DNA from: Christensenella sp964494645
Lineage (GTDB): Bacteria > Bacillota > Clostridia > Christensenellales > Christensenellaceae
Length of the DNA: 17,649 bases
Direction of reading: 5' to 3'
Assembly: GCA_964494645.1 (NCBI GenBank)
Contig: CAZBSH010000046.1
Coordinates: forward strand, 1-17,649
In this document: positions 8,012-15,727 of the stretch, one piece after another
Numbering within the stretch: position 1 is the first letter of the stretch
Layout: each line of letters starts with the position of its first letter
Notes under the pieces: generated by a model
What the model was told of the DNA's origin: nothing
The model's database searches: none
What the model saw: only the letters and a program-made list of their open reading frames with translations
Translations under genes and position numbers: made by a program

Positions 8012-9169
8012 ATGAAGCGGAACGTTTTACTTATCAATTGTGCCGCCGCTTTTTTGTGGCTGGGTATGTATTCTTATGTCCCTACTCTGCCTTCCTTTGC
8101 AACTACGCTGGGCGCGACAGCTGTCATGCTTGGTGTGATTGGCGGCGCATACGGCGCGATGCAAATTTTGCTGCGCATCCCGCTTGGTATGCTGTCTGAT
8201 AAGACAGGCAAAGATAAATTGCTTCTCATCATCGGATTTGTCGTGCTGACACTGTCCGTTGTTTTGTTCCTATTCGCCGATACGGTCGAAACCGTGATTT
8301 TCGCGCGCGGCGTAGCGGGCGCCGCCGCCGCATGGTGGGTGATCATTTCTGCTTCTTACGCTAAATACAATGATGAATCTAAGCAGGTGAAGGCCCAAGG
8401 GATATTGAGCGCTTCTTCCAGCCTTGGCAAGGTGCTGGCAGCGCTTCTCGGCGGGATCGCCGCCCAGTTTTTCGGATTGCGCGCACCCTTTTACGTGGCG
8501 CTTTTGGCAGCCGTTATCGGTCTTATCATCATGCTTTTCTTAAAGAAACCGGCAACGCTTGAAACCCATGAGCCGCCCACCGCCAAAGAATTACTCTCCC
8601 TTTTGAAAAACAAGGATTTGATGATTATTTCTATCCTGTGTGTTTTTGCCCAGCTTCAATGTTTTGCCGTTCCTACATACTTTACCTCTGTCGCTGCGCA
8701 AAACATTGGCGCAGATCCCGGGCAGCTCGGCAGCTTGACACTTGTTTATTTTCTGACGGTCGGGCTTATTTCTCTTTTTGTTGGGGGACGTCTTTACCAA
8801 AAGATCGGCGGGATCAAGGTCGTTGTTGCGGCATTCCTGTTATGCGCGTTTTCGTGTGTTCCGTTCTTCTATCATATGAGTCTGCCTGTAATTTATATTA
8901 TGCAAATGATTGCGGGTATTGGTTATGGAATCCTTACCTCCGCGCTGGCGGGCTTTGTGATCAAGGCGGTGCTCCCGCACCAGCGTTCTACCGCCACAGG
9001 AATCTTCCAGTCCGTTTATGCGATCGGTATTTTTGTCGGTCCGGTCATTGCCGGTGGCGTGATCGAGGCGGCATCTTTTGATACCGCTTACTGGGTCATC
9101 GGGGGCATCACGCTTTTGGCCGCTTTCCTGTCCGGTATTTTCATCCCGCGAAAATACGGCGAAATGTAA
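8012..9169 (+). CDS. Major facilitator superfamily transporter
   Basis: The 385-residue protein has about twelve hydrophobic helices and the loop 2-3 signature GMLSDKTGKDKL at 59-70, a variant of MFS motif A (GxxxDrxGrr). A second, looser copy occurs midway as GGRLYQKIGGIKVV, as expected from the two six-helix halves. There is a cytoplasmic stretch with LKKPATLETHEPPTAKELLSLL between the halves. This layout fits a proton-driven exporter of drugs or metabolites, but the substrate cannot be read from sequence. The ATG at 8012 has GGGAG six bases upstream. It stands alone between its own promoter candidate and that of the next gene. No clear terminator follows it before the DUF308 gene. Confidence 0.88.
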   Translation: MKRNVLLINCAAAFLWLGMYSYVPTLPSFATTLGATAVMLGVIGGAYGAMQILLRIPLGMLSDKTGKDKLLLIIGFVVLTLSVVLFLFADTVETVIFARGVAGAAAAWWVIISASYAKYNDESKQVKAQGILSASSSLGKVLAALLGGIAAQFFGLRAPFYVALLAAVIGLIIMLFLKKPATLETHEPPTAKELLSLLKNKDLMIISILCVFAQLQCFAVPTYFTSVAAQNIGADPGQLGSLTLVYFLTVGLISLFVGGRLYQKIGGIKVVVAAFLLCAFSCVPFFYHMSLPVIYIMQMIAGIGYGILTSALAGFVIKAVLPHQRSTATGIFQSVYAIGIFVGPVIAGGVIEAASFDTAYWVIGGITLLAAFLSGIFIPRKYGEM

Positions 9170-9185
9170 AAAAATTAATTTCCTC

Positions 9186-9215
9186 TTGTTTTATCGCCGT
9201 CAATAGGGGTATTAT
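9186..9215 (+). promoter_or_regulatory. Promoter candidate for the DUF308 gene
   Basis: TTGTTT (9186-9191) is followed after 18 bases by TATTAT (9210-9215). An overlapping TATAAT at 9213-9218 gives a longer, less likely spacing. The leader would be about 40 bases. Confidence 0.45.
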
Positions 9216-9262
9216 AATTTTAATAAATGTTTCAAATGAAAATCTTAACGGAGGAAACGATT

Positions 9263-9802
9263 ATGTCGGATACATGGAAGTCCAAAGAAACCATCAGGCT
9301 CGTACTCAGTATCGTGTTGCTTGTTATCGGTATCATTTTATTGGCTGCGCCGCAGGCTGCAATGGTTGGGATTGTCATCCTGATCGGTGTTGTTATGCTC
9401 GCGTACAGCGTTATTTCAATCTTTATGAATCTTAGTAAACGCAACAAGGGAGAGGACGTCAGTTTCGTTGTTCCTATCATTGTGCTGATCGTAGGAATCT
9501 TGCTGCTCATTTTCCGTGACGGCGTTGCGAACGTGCTGCTTCCCATTATCATCGGAATTTGGGCGGTCGTTACCGGAATTATGAGTCTTACGGATGCTTC
9601 TACTTTAAAGCATGCAGGATCTTCTTCATGGCGCGTTCCAACCATCACCGGTATCGCAGCGCTTGTGCTTGGTATCATCATTTTGATCGGGATTGCAACG
9701 ACAAACGTTGTAGGTATCCTGCTCGGCGTATGCTTGCTTATCTACGGTATCGTGAGCATCGTAGAATGGATTGTTGTCGCAACCGCGAAAAAAAATATTT
9801 GA
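9263..9802 (+). CDS. DUF308/HdeD-family small membrane protein
   Basis: The 179-residue product is almost entirely membrane-embedded, with about six helices: IRLVLSIVLLVIGIILLAAP, MVGIVILIGVVMLAYSVISI, VPIIVLIVGILLLIF, VLLPIIIGIWAVVTGIMSL and two near the C-terminus. The repeated short helices that end in acidic or small polar turns match the DUF308/HdeD family. HdeD itself is linked to acid stress in E. coli, but members in Gram-positives have no settled role. I start it at 9263 because GGAGG lies eight bases upstream; an in-frame ATG at 9227 lacks such a site. It has its own promoter candidate and a terminator right after the stop, so it appears to be a single-gene unit. Confidence 0.85.
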   Translation: MSDTWKSKETIRLVLSIVLLVIGIILLAAPQAAMVGIVILIGVVMLAYSVISIFMNLSKRNKGEDVSFVVPIIVLIVGILLLIFRDGVANVLLPIIIGIWAVVTGIMSLTDASTLKHAGSSSWRVPTITGIAALVLGIIILIGIATTNVVGILLGVCLLIYGIVSIVEWIVVATAKKNI

Positions 9803-9812
9803 TTCGCTTCTC

Positions 9813-9849
9813 AAAACCGGTAAGGCGCTCATGTCTTTCCGGTTTTTTT
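9813..9849 (+). terminator. Rho-independent terminator after the DUF308 gene
   Basis: AAAACCGG (9813-9820) pairs with CCGGTTTT (9839-9846), extended after one mismatch by AAG/CTT, and the 3' side merges into a T run. It starts 11 bases after the stop codon. Confidence 0.8.
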
Positions 9850-9858
9850 ACAGCATCC

Positions 9859-9879
9859 AATTCAACCAATGGTTGAATT
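9859..9879. repeat. 21-base perfect palindrome, operator-like
   Basis: Arms AATTCAACCA and TGGTTGAATT flank a single A at 9869. It lies between the DUF308 terminator and the promoter of the XRE-methyltransferase gene, about 28 bases upstream of that -35. As a hairpin the loop would be only three bases if the central pairs open (nine-base arms), and T-rich sequence follows, so a second terminator is an alternative. A regulator binding site is inference only. Confidence 0.5.
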
Positions 9880-9906
9880 TTTCATCTTTTTTCACTAATC
9901 CGGTTA

Positions 9907-9935
9907 TTGAGCGACACTGTAGAACATGGTATAAC
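9907..9935 (+). promoter_or_regulatory. Promoter candidate for the XRE-methyltransferase gene
   Basis: TTGAGC (9907-9912) and TATAAC (9930-9935) are 17 bases apart. The predicted start near 9942 leaves a leader of about 19 bases containing AAGGAG. Confidence 0.6.
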
Positions 9936-9960
9936 AATATTGTAAGATAAAGGAGTACAA

Positions 9961-10788
9961 ATGGAATCCGACATAGCGGCAAATATTGCGAGGCTCCGCA
10001 AACAAAAGGGGCTCACACAGGACGCGCTCGCAAAGAAGTTGAATATTTCGTTTCAGTCTATTTCCAAATGGGAAAATGCGCTGGCACGCCCCGATCTTAC
10101 ACTGTTGCCCGCACTGGCGGACGCGCTCGACACAAACATTGATTTTCTGCTTGGTTATCACAAAAAGCAGTTTACGATGTATGAGGAATACTATCAGTCG
10201 GATGAATATTACTGGGGCATTGAGCCCGACCCGATGTGTTACGATGTCCTCCGGCTGCGACCGCCCTTAAAGCCATTGCGTCTGTTAGACGTTGGCTGCG
10301 GCGAAGGCCGCGATGCGGTGTTCTTTGCGAAAAACGGCTATCATGTGACAGGCTTTGACATCGCTGCTGCCGGCATTGAAAAAGCGCACCGTCTCTCAGA
10401 TATGCATCAGGTCTATGTTGATTTCTTTGTGGCTGATCTTAAAGATTTCAGACCGGAACAAGAGTTCGATGTGATTTATTCCACAAATGGGGTGTTCAAC
10501 TACATCATGCCGGAACTTCGCAGGGAATTGCTCTTTCACTATCAAGAACATACTGCGCAAGACGGCATCCACGCGATTAATGTATTTGTAAGAAAACCGT
10601 TTATCGCAGTTGCGCCGGATGTGGAGGAAACAGAATATCTTTGGAAGTCCGGTGAACTTTTTTCCGGCTATGCGGACTGGCGGTTTTGCGAATGCCGCGA
10701 GACGATTTACGACTGCGAAAGCAGCGGCGTACCACACGAGCACTGTATGGATACGCTGATTGCACAAAAATACACTGCTAAGACTTAA
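9961..10788 (+). CDS. XRE-family HTH fused to TehB-like SAM-dependent methyltransferase
   Basis: The 275-residue product joins two modules. Residues 1-66 form a Cro/C1-type helix-turn-helix: NIARLRKQKGLTQDALAKKL, then the recognition helix in NISFQSISKWENALARPDL, and LADALDTNIDFLLGY. After a short linker, residues about 80-270 form a class I methyltransferase with motif I LLDVGCGEGRDAVFFA (108-123) and the acidic ribose-binding residue in VTGFDIAAAGIEKA (129-142). DVIYSTNGVFNYI is motif-IV-like. The methyltransferase most resembles the TehB/UbiG type. It could be a regulator whose activity depends on SAM or a small-molecule substrate, or an enzyme that controls its own gene. AGGAG lies five bases before the ATG. 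It is a single-gene unit with its own promoter and terminator. Target and substrate are unknown. Confidence 0.85.
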   Translation: MESDIAANIARLRKQKGLTQDALAKKLNISFQSISKWENALARPDLTLLPALADALDTNIDFLLGYHKKQFTMYEEYYQSDEYYWGIEPDPMCYDVLRLRPPLKPLRLLDVGCGEGRDAVFFAKNGYHVTGFDIAAAGIEKAHRLSDMHQVYVDFFVADLKDFRPEQEFDVIYSTNGVFNYIMPELRRELLFHYQEHTAQDGIHAINVFVRKPFIAVAPDVEETEYLWKSGELFSGYADWRFCECRETIYDCESSGVPHEHCMDTLIAQKYTAKT

Positions 10789-10823
10789 AAAGCCGGTACC
10801 CTTCCCAGAGACCGGCTTTTTAA
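10785..10823. terminator. Bidirectional terminator between convergent genes
   Basis: A perfect 13-base stem TTAAAAAGCCGGT (10785-10797) / ACCGGCTTTTTAA (10811-10823) encloses a 13-base loop. A-rich and T-rich flanks give a T run on both strands. The 5' arm includes the stop codon of the methyltransferase gene, and purL ends 23 bases beyond on the other strand. Confidence 0.9.
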
Positions 10824-10845
10824 GTGCTATCTTTTTATTACACTG

Positions 10846-13800
10846 CTATCTAAAATACTTTACGCCGCTTTCGAATATCTTTTGATCATATTCACCGGGC
10901 ACATTCTTTGCGATATGTTTTCCCGCACGCTCCGTATGCCCCATCTTCCCCAGCACACGCCCATCCGGGCTCATGATCCCTTCAATCGCATACATCGATC
11001 CGTTAGGGTTATATTCGATATCCATCGCCGGTACGCCTGCAAAGTCAACATACTGCGTCGCGACCTGTCCGTTCTTTATAAGTGCCTTGATTTCTTGTTC
11101 CGTCGCCACAAAACGCCCTTCGCCATGGGATACCGCTACAGTATGTACTTCGCCCGGTTCACACAGCGAAAGCCACGGAGAGTTTGCGCTTGTAATGCGC
11201 GTCCTTACCATACAGGATACATGCCTGCCAATGTTGTTATAGGTAAGCGTGGGTGAATCATCGCGCATATCCCTGATTTCCCCGTACGGCACGAGCCCCA
11301 GCTTGATGAGCGCCTGAAAGCCGTTGCAAATACCGAGGATCAATCCGTCGCGATTTTTCAGCAGCTGATGTGTTGCGTCCTTAATCCGCGGATTGCGGAA
11401 CATCGTCGCAATGAACTTGCCGCTTCCGTCCGGCTCGTCGCCGCCCGAAAATCCCCCGGGTAACATGATCATCTGCGCATGGGCAATCTCCGCTTCCAGC
11501 GCGCGGATACTCTCGTCTACATCCTGCGCGCCCATGTTACGCATAATCACAACGCGCGGGATCGCCCCTGCCGCTTCAAACGCTTTCGCTGTATCATATT
11601 CACAATTCGTACCCGGAAACACCGGGATCACCACACGCGGAATCGCTGTCTTATAGCGGCTGACCACAATATTCTTTTTCTTGTACAGAGGCGTTTGCAC
11701 CGCGCCACTATCCTGTGTCTTTGTGGCAAACACATTTTCAAGCGGCTGCGTATATGCAGCAAGCGCTTCGCTGAGCGGGATGCTCTCGTCCATTAGTTCA
11801 ATAAACGGCTCTTCGCGGATTTCTCCTTTGATCGGGAAATCTGCATCGTGGATACAAGGAGATTCTACAAGGACCGCGCCATAATTTTTGGCCGTTATTT
11901 TATCCAAATGCTGCGAGAACAGCTTTACGCCAAGGTTGTTTCCAAACGCGCATTTTGCCGCACCCGCAAGCACACCGCCACGCGTCACAGCGTACGCCGA
12001 AACAACAACTTTATCCTGTATCATCTTATGCAGCTTATCGTATTTGCGCTTCACGTCTTTGAAGTCCGGCAAACCGTTTTTATCGCGCTTGATGTCCATC
12101 AGGTAAAGCTTATTGCCCGCCTGCTTAAATTCCGGTGTAATCACATCTTTGGCTGCCACGGGAGCCACGCAGAACGAACAAAGCGTAGGAGGAACATCAA
12201 TATCCTTAAAGCTTCCGCTCATCGAATCTTTACCGCCTATCGCTGCAATACCCAGCTCACGCTGCGCAAGATACGCACCCAGCAAAGCGCCAAGGGGTTT
12301 TCCCCAACGCTGCGGATCGTCGTGCAGGCGTTCAAAATATTCCTGCAGCGTAAGCCACGCTTCCTTCCGGTCCCCGCCTGCCGCCACAAGCTTTGCCAAA
12401 CTCAACAACACCGCGTATACAGAACCTGCGAATGGGCTTTTTTCCATCAAATACGGATCCAGCCCATAGCTCATGAGCGTCGCTGTTTTGCTGTTTGCTC
12501 CGTCACACGGTATTTTAGCGCACATTGCCTGTATGGGCGACAGTTGGCGCGCACCGCCAAGCGGCATTGTTACACTGCCCGCGCCAATCGTGGAGTCGAA
12601 CATCTCCGTCAAACCCTTTTGTGAGCAAACATTAAGATCGCTAAGCAACGAAAACAGCGTTTCTTTCACTGTTTTTTCTGTCTTTTCACCAAACATATCC
12701 TTGGTATCGAACTGCACGACCTTTGCATGCGCGTGCTGTGTTGCACCGTTTGTATCCAAAAATTCACGAGAGATGTCCACAATATTTTTATTGTTCCAAA
12801 AAAGACGCATACGTCCGGTATCTGTCACGCGCGCAACGAGCGTCGCCTCCAGGTTTTCGCTTGCCGCGAGCGCAAGCACACAATCCAAGTTCTGCGGGCG
12901 GATCACAATTGCCATGCGTTCCTGAGATTCGGAAATCGCAAGCTCCGTACCATCCAGTCCCTCATATTTTTTGGGTACCGCATCAAGATCAATATCCAGC
13001 CCTTCCGCCAGCTCTCCGATTGCCACGCACACGCCGCCCGCGCCGAAATCATTACAACGTTTGACCATTTTAGAAAATTTTTGATTGCGGAATAGCCGCT
13101 GCAATTTGCGCTCGGTAAGCGGATTACCCTTTTGTACCTCCGCACCGCATTTTTCAATGGATTCTTCGTCGTGTGCCTTGGAAGAACCCGTTGCTCCGCC
13201 ACAGCCGTCACGACCTGTACGCCCACCGATCAATACGATCAAATCTCCTTCTACCGGACACTCGCGGATGACCTGTTCCGCCGGAGCTGCCGCGATTACG
13301 CCGCCGATCTCCAAACGCTTTGCCTTGTAACCCTCGTGATAGACCTCCTCCACAAGTCCGGTCGCAAGACCGATCTGGTTGCCATAGGAGGAATATCCAT
13401 GCGCCGCTTCTTTGGTGATCTTGCGCTGCGGCAATTTGAATTCCATCGTATCCTTCAAACTTTCGCGCGGATCTGCGCTTCCTGTGACGCGCATCGCCTG
13501 ATAGACGTATGACCGTCCCGAAAGCGGATCACGAATCGCACCGCCCAAACACGTCGCCGCACCACCGAACGGTTCGATCTCCGTCGGGTGGTTGTGCGTT
13601 TCATTCTTAAACATAATCAAATACTCTTTTTCGCCCTTATCCGTCTCGATTTTCTGTTTGATAGAGCAGGCGTTGATTTCTTCTGAATCGTCAAAATTTT
13701 TAAGCAGTCCGGCGCGCTTTGCCTCACGCACATACGCTGTCGCAAGATCCATCAGGCAAACGTCCTTTTCCCTGCCCATTTTTGTGCGCGCGTCGAGATA

Positions 13801-14562
13801 CTCTTCATACACGCGCTCCGCTTCCTTAGAGATCGGATCGCCCGCAAACTCAACCTTGTCGAGCGCAGTGGAAAATGTCGTATGGCGGCAATGATCTGAC
13901 CAGTACGTATCGAGCACTTTCAGCTCTGTGATCGTAGGATCGCGCTTTTCACCCTTGAAATAGTCCTGTGCGCACAGCATGTCTTCTTTTGTCATAGCAA
14001 AACCGTTTTGCACGGTAAATTCTTCAATTTGCTTTTTGTTCATCTTGATGAACCCGTCCATCACTGCCACTTCGGTGGGGATTTCCAGATTCATTTCGAG
14101 CGTTTCGTATGGATCGAGCGTTGCTTCGCAGGAGTCCACCGGATTGATCACATAATTTTTGATCGCCTGAAGCTGCTCCTTATCCGCCCCCTTGATAAAA
14201 TAAATTTTCGCAAATCGCACATTAGGGCGTTCCTTGCGTGTTAACAGCTGCACACACTGTGCCGCGCTGTCTGCGCGCTGGTCGTACTGACCGGGCAAAT
14301 ATTCAACCGCAAATACGGAATATCCCTTTTTATCCGGCATATCTCCGTGCGTTACGGTGTCGACCGCCGGCTCGCTGAATACATTCACGATCGCCGCTTC
14401 AAAGTCCTCGTCATCTATGCCCTGCACATCGTAGCGGTTTAGAATCCGCACTTCCTTGACGGGCACGCCAAGGTTTTGCTTGAAATCTGCGGCGCGCGAC
14501 TGCGCCTCCACATCAAAGCCCTTTTTCTTTTCCACGAACAATCTTTTTACGCCTGTACTCAT
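10846..14562 (-). CDS. purL: Phosphoribosylformylglycinamidine synthase, single-chain form
   Basis: PurL (FGAM synthase) carries out the fourth step of de novo purine synthesis: FGAR, glutamine and ATP give FGAM. The 1238 residues combine an N-terminal PurS-like region, the ATP-binding synthetase halves and a C-terminal glutaminase. YWSDHCRHTTF lies near residue 225, FGGAATCLGGAIRDP and GGRTGRDGCGGATGSS mark the synthetase half, and GGKDSMSGSF is near 777. The glutaminase begins around 970 with VFPGTNCEYDTAKAFEAAG and has the triad Cys1079 in LGICNGFQ and His1209/Glu1211 in MGHTER. Salmonella's enzyme uses the same C/H-x-E arrangement. The start MSTGVKRLFVEKKKGFDVEA fits the Firmicutes/Bacteroidetes clade, but its GGGGGA site is weak. 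No other pur gene is in the window. Confidence 0.97.
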   Translation of the reverse strand: MSTGVKRLFVEKKKGFDVEAQSRAADFKQNLGVPVKEVRILNRYDVQGIDDEDFEAAIVNVFSEPAVDTVTHGDMPDKKGYSVFAVEYLPGQYDQRADSAAQCVQLLTRKERPNVRFAKIYFIKGADKEQLQAIKNYVINPVDSCEATLDPYETLEMNLEIPTEVAVMDGFIKMNKKQIEEFTVQNGFAMTKEDMLCAQDYFKGEKRDPTITELKVLDTYWSDHCRHTTFSTALDKVEFAGDPISKEAERVYEEYLDARTKMGREKDVCLMDLATAYVREAKRAGLLKNFDDSEEINACSIKQKIETDKGEKEYLIMFKNETHNHPTEIEPFGGAATCLGGAIRDPLSGRSYVYQAMRVTGSADPRESLKDTMEFKLPQRKITKEAAHGYSSYGNQIGLATGLVEEVYHEGYKAKRLEIGGVIAAAPAEQVIRECPVEGDLIVLIGGRTGRDGCGGATGSSKAHDEESIEKCGAEVQKGNPLTERKLQRLFRNQKFSKMVKRCNDFGAGGVCVAIGELAEGLDIDLDAVPKKYEGLDGTELAISESQERMAIVIRPQNLDCVLALAASENLEATLVARVTDTGRMRLFWNNKNIVDISREFLDTNGATQHAHAKVVQFDTKDMFGEKTEKTVKETLFSLLSDLNVCSQKGLTEMFDSTIGAGSVTMPLGGARQLSPIQAMCAKIPCDGANSKTATLMSYGLDPYLMEKSPFAGSVYAVLLSLAKLVAAGGDRKEAWLTLQEYFERLHDDPQRWGKPLGALLGAYLAQRELGIAAIGGKDSMSGSFKDIDVPPTLCSFCVAPVAAKDVITPEFKQAGNKLYLMDIKRDKNGLPDFKDVKRKYDKLHKMIQDKVVVSAYAVTRGGVLAGAAKCAFGNNLGVKLFSQHLDKITAKNYGAVLVESPCIHDADFPIKGEIREEPFIELMDESIPLSEALAAYTQPLENVFATKTQDSGAVQTPLYKKKNIVVSRYKTAIPRVVIPVFPGTNCEYDTAKAFEAAGAIPRVVIMRNMGAQDVDESIRALEAEIAHAQMIMLPGGFSGGDEPDGSGKFIATMFRNPRIKDATHQLLKNRDGLILGICNGFQALIKLGLVPYGEIRDMRDDSPTLTYNNIGRHVSCMVRTRITSANSPWLSLCEPGEVHTVAVSHGEGRFVATEQEIKALIKNGQVATQYVDFAGVPAMDIEYNPNGSMYAIEGIMSPDGRVLGKMGHTERAGKHIAKNVPGEYDQKIFESGVKYFR

Positions 14563-14605
14563 TGCAACGTCCCCCGCTCAAAGTTGGTTTGTTTCGTCCA
14601 TTCCT

Positions 14606-14634
14606 ATTATACCATATACCGCCCGCGGTTATAA
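14606..14634 (-). promoter_or_regulatory. Extended -10 promoter candidate for purL
   Basis: On the minus strand TATAAT (14611-14606) is preceded by TGG, giving an extended -10. TTATAA lies 17 bases upstream and overlaps the AEC stop codon. The spacer contains a near-palindrome, TATACCGC / GCGGTTATA, which could be an operator. The predicted leader is about 37 bases, too short for a purine riboswitch of the usual size. Confidence 0.6.
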
Positions 14635-15606
14635 ATAAGTAAACAATAATATATAGACAGGGATCGTCAAAAACGATAACAACGTCGTGACCGCGATCGA
14701 ACGAGTGGCAAATTCCGTATCCGCGCCTGCTATCTCTGCAAAGATCGCCGTCGCGACCATCGCGGGAAGGCTCATCTGTATAACCAACACTTCTGTCGAA
14801 ATGTGCGGCAGTCCAAGCAACGCTGCAATTGCCAACATAATAAGCGGCGCAGCTACAAAGCGCCCCACAATACTGAGCGATATGCCCTTATCCATTTTTT
14901 TCAGACAGGAAATGCCCGCGCGATGCAAGATCATGCCCACAAAAAGAAGCGCAAGCGGCGATGTGATGTCTCCGATATAGGTAAGCGCCGACGCCAAAAA
15001 AACGGGCAGCTGCACCCGCAGCAACACCAGCACAAATCCAAGCGCCACAGCGATCATGGGCGGCTGAAATATTTTCTTTACGATCTGCCTGCCTGTGAAA
15101 CATTTTTTTGGAAATGCAGCCGCGCCATTTGCCTCGCAAGCGATGCGCATCCCGTCGCGCGCGATCTCCACAAATCCTACGCTATTCATGAACGTGGTAT
15201 TTGCCATATAATAAAATAGCGCGAATACCAGCGAACCTTGTCCAAAAATCGCCGTCGTGACAGGCAGCCCGATATAAACAGAATTTGAAAAAGAAAACAG
15301 CGCCGTAAAAACACCGCGCTGTGTTTGTTTGATTTTTGCAATTTTGATGACCAGCTTGCTTAGGGCATACATCACACCGATCGCCGCAAAAGATGCCACG
15401 ATATAGATCCATGACGTTGCGATCGTTTCCGGTGTGAAACCGGTAAGGAAGGCCATAACCGCCGTACACGGCAGCGTAATATTGACGATCAGCTTGCTGA
15501 TAAAGCCGGTAACGCTCTTGTTTGCCCAGCCCTTATACGAAATGAAATATCCGACAGCAATGATGATGACAACCATCAATACCGCCTGCAACGCATCAAA
15601 AATCAT
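14629..15606 (-). CDS. AEC-family (auxin efflux carrier) permease
   Basis: The 325-residue membrane protein shows the AEC layout of two five-helix halves separated by a cytoplasmic loop near CEANGAAAFPKKCF. The N-terminal half contains FISKLIVNITLPCTAVMAF with the conserved Asn and Pro of the broken helix. The C-terminal half contains SPLALLFVGMILHRAGI and LPAMVATAIFAEIAGAD, also typical. Bacterial members export or exchange organic acids such as malate, or amino acids; which applies here cannot be told. AGGAAG precedes the ATG at 15606. It follows lysC on the same strand but has a strong extended -10 at the lysC stop codon and a structured leader, so it is probably separately controlled. The last codon overlaps the purL -35. 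Confidence 0.87.
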   Translation of the reverse strand: MIFDALQAVLMVVIIIAVGYFISYKGWANKSVTGFISKLIVNITLPCTAVMAFLTGFTPETIATSWIYIVASFAAIGVMYALSKLVIKIAKIKQTQRGVFTALFSFSNSVYIGLPVTTAIFGQGSLVFALFYYMANTTFMNSVGFVEIARDGMRIACEANGAAAFPKKCFTGRQIVKKIFQPPMIAVALGFVLVLLRVQLPVFLASALTYIGDITSPLALLFVGMILHRAGISCLKKMDKGISLSIVGRFVAAPLIMLAIAALLGLPHISTEVLVIQMSLPAMVATAIFAEIAGADTEFATRSIAVTTLLSFLTIPVYILLFTYL

Positions 15607-15620
15607 TTTTTCTTCCTGCT

Positions 15621-15709
15621 ATCCGGTTCAAATTGCCGAGTTTACCGGCAATCGCTGTGGTCGTTTGCAAAACCCCCTCTTGCAAAAACCGACGCTGCTC
15701 CTACCGGAT
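15621..15709 (-). promoter_or_regulatory. Candidate structured leader RNA of the AEC permease gene
   Basis: The 113-base gap before the AEC gene folds, on the minus strand, into a possible three-way junction. P1 is ATCCGGT (15709-15703) with ACCGGAT (15627-15621). P2 is GTCG (15693-15690) with CGAC (15663-15660), then after a three-base bulge TTTGCAA (15686-15680) with TTGCAAA (15670-15664). P3 is ATTGCCG (15652-15646) with CGGCAAT (15638-15632). CCGGT at 15648-15644, within P3, can instead capture ACCGG of P1. P1 begins about three bases after the predicted transcription start, and its 3' side ends just before the ribosome binding site. I recognise no known riboswitch consensus. No T run follows any hairpin, so control of translation is the likelier mode if the structure is real. 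Confidence 0.45.
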
Positions 15710-15718
15710 CATTTGCAT

Positions 15719-15727
15719 ATTATACCA
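15719..15727 (-). promoter_or_regulatory. Extended -10 promoter element overlapping the lysC stop codon
   Basis: The minus-strand sequence TGGTATAAT (15727-15719) is an ideal extended -10, with the lysC stop TAA inside it. No good -35 is visible at 16-18 bases. Transcription would start near 15712, at the foot of the leader's P1 helix. Confidence 0.5.

Noticed and set aside
11848..12624. 258-codon open frame on the plus strand, and several others of 100-150 codons over 10880-14250
   Set aside because: All lie opposite purL, which is continuous and carries every catalytic motif. These are antisense artefacts of its codon use.
15632..15652. Hairpin ATTGCCG/CGGCAAT as a lysC terminator
   Set aside because: It is not followed by a T run on the minus strand and lies downstream of the predicted AEC transcription start.
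15621..15710. Assignment of the AEC leader to a TPP, purine, THF, lysine or T-box class
   Set aside because: None of their core sequences (such as CTGAGA, the T-box TGGNACCGCG or the THF GGAGAGTAG/CCGCTCC pair) is present, so I leave the class open.
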